From Opitutia bacterium (lineage in GTDB: Bacteria; Verrucomicrobiota; Verrucomicrobiia; Opitutales; UBA953), in contig CANHRV010000010.1 of NCBI GenBank assembly GCA_947463395.1, positions 1 to 17,216 of the forward strand: a stretch of DNA of 17,216 nt, given 5' to 3'. This document shows, piece by piece, positions 16,322 through 17,216 of this stretch. Positions within the stretch are counted from its first letter, which is position 1. Each line of letters begins with the position of its first letter. The notes below the pieces were generated by a model. The model did no database searches. It saw nothing but the letters and a program-made list of their open reading frames with translations, and had not been told where the DNA came from. A program made the position numbers and the translations under genes.

Positions 16322-17206
16322 TTAGTAGACGAGTTTGTTGATGGGGTATTCGACAATTCCTTCCGCACCTTGTGCTTTGAGGGTGGGAATGAATTCCCGT
16401 GATTGTCGGGCATCAATAATCGACTCGATTGCTACCCAATCGGTGTTGCTTAATGGAGAAATCGTAGGATTGCGCAAAGCGGGCAGTGCGGCGGAAACGG
16501 CTTCAAGCGATTTGCGGGGTAAATTAAACTTCAAACCAACCATATGTTGAGCAGCGAGAGCCCCCTTTAGCATCAAAGCTATTTGTTCGATTTTAGCGCG
16601 TTTGGCTGGATTGGTCCAAGAGGCTTTATTAGCGATGAGCACCGTCGTCGTTGAGATGAGTGTGTCGACGATACGCAGTTTATTCGCGATAATCGATGAA
16701 CCTGTTTCGGTGATGTCGACGATCGCATCGGCGAGTTCAGGCACTTTCACCTCTGTCGCTCCCCAAGAAAATTCAACCGTACATGTCACTCCTTGTTTTT
16801 GGAACCAGCGACGGGTGGTTTCGACCAGTTCGGTGGCGATGGTTTTGCCAGCAAGATCTTTGACCGTTTTGATGGGAGAGCTTTCGGGAACGCATAGTAC
16901 CCATCGAGATTTTTGAGCGGAGGCACGGCTGTAGACGAGCTCGCAAACCTCGACAACGTCTGCGGCGTTTTCTTGAACCCAGTCTTGGCCAGTTAATCCA
17001 AAATCAAAGAACCCATGTTCCACGTAACGGGCGACCTCTTGGGCACGAATGAATCTTCCGTCGAGAGCGGGGTCATCAAAACTAGGGCGATAAGAGCGAC
17101 TGCTCTTGGCAATAGGGTATCCGGCCCTAGCAAATAATTGCAGGGTGGCTTCCTCTAAGCTGCCCTTGGGCAGGCCAAGCATTAATTTCAAGGTTTCTGG
17201 GCTCAT
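16322..17206 (-). CDS. hisG: ATP phosphoribosyltransferase, long form
   Basis: First enzyme of histidine biosynthesis, condensing ATP with PRPP. The 294-residue length and C-terminal domain define the long (HisG-L) form, with an internal regulatory domain for histidine feedback and no HisZ requirement. LGLPKGSLEEATL lies at 10-22, DFGLTGQDW at 68-76 and the PRPP-binding segment IVDITETGSSIIANKL at 162-177. The regulatory domain runs from about 222 to the end, with GLKFNLPRKSLEAV, NPTISPLSNTDWVAIE and the EYPINKLVY end. ATG 17206 is ten bases from the window edge. It sits in CTAATGA, so it could overlap the stop of an upstream gene beyond the window, which I cannot confirm. Confidence 0.95.
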   Translation of the reverse strand: MSPETLKLMLGLPKGSLEEATLQLFARAGYPIAKSSRSYRPSFDDPALDGRFIRAQEVARYVEHGFFDFGLTGQDWVQENAADVVEVCELVYSRASAQKSRWVLCVPESSPIKTVKDLAGKTIATELVETTRRWFQKQGVTCTVEFSWGATEVKVPELADAIVDITETGSSIIANKLRIVDTLISTTTVLIANKASWTNPAKRAKIEQIALMLKGALAAQHMVGLKFNLPRKSLEAVSAALPALRNPTISPLSNTDWVAIESIIDARQSREFIPTLKAQGAEGIVEYPINKLVY

Positions 17207-17216
17207 TAGGCTATCG

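Noticed and set aside
1..17216. Mobile elements, CRISPR, toxin-antitoxin or defence genes
   Set aside because: I found no transposase, integrase, repeat array, paired small toxin-like ORFs or known defence domains; all sizeable genes are housekeeping families.

Overview
This 17.2 kb window is a densely packed stretch of bacterial housekeeping genes: 17 confident protein genes plus one partial reading frame at the left edge. About 97 percent is coding, and no gap exceeds about 140 bases. I see no rRNA, tRNA, CRISPR array, insertion sequence, phage gene or plasmid gene. kdsA implies a Gram-negative outer membrane with Kdo-containing lipopolysaccharide, and menC/menE imply menaquinone. Most starts lack a good Shine-Dalgarno sequence. 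Protein style and gene mix suggest the Verrucomicrobiota (perhaps Opitutae); this is an impression from family knowledge, not a proven assignment.

Layout. (1) 1-1720, minus strand: an unidentified partial ORF at the edge, then gnd (6-phosphogluconate dehydrogenase) with a clear intrinsic terminator. (2) 1862-7158, plus strand: coaC (stand-alone phosphopantothenoylcysteine decarboxylase), queG (queuosine biosynthesis), an unrecognised six-helix membrane protein, gmk, a PHP-containing DNA polymerase X and kdsA. This looks like one operon or two. (3) 7155-9307, minus strand: menC-menE, converging on kdsA. (4) 9401-11748, plus strand: guaB and xth, transcribed divergently from menC. (5) 11849-14411, plus strand: feoA-feoB and a 50-residue Cys-rich membrane protein, a ferrous-iron uptake operon behind a good -35 element and a Fur-like palindrome. 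(6) 14408-17206, minus strand: hisG-aguB-aguA, converging on the feo operon. AguA and AguB convert agmatine to putrescine; HisG opens histidine biosynthesis.

Much of the window serves nucleotide supply and DNA maintenance (gnd, gmk, guaB, hisG, polX, xth), cofactor or lipid synthesis (coaC, menC, menE, kdsA), tRNA modification (queG), iron uptake and polyamines. Neighbouring genes repeatedly share exactly four bases: five ATGA/GTGA start-stop overlaps and two convergent pairs sharing a palindromic TTAA as both stop codons.

I did not find a novel multigene system. The points most worth checking are the Asp-to-Ser change in the GuaB NAD-site motif, the Fur-like feo promoter, the unknown membrane protein coupled to gmk, and the convergent TTAA stops.
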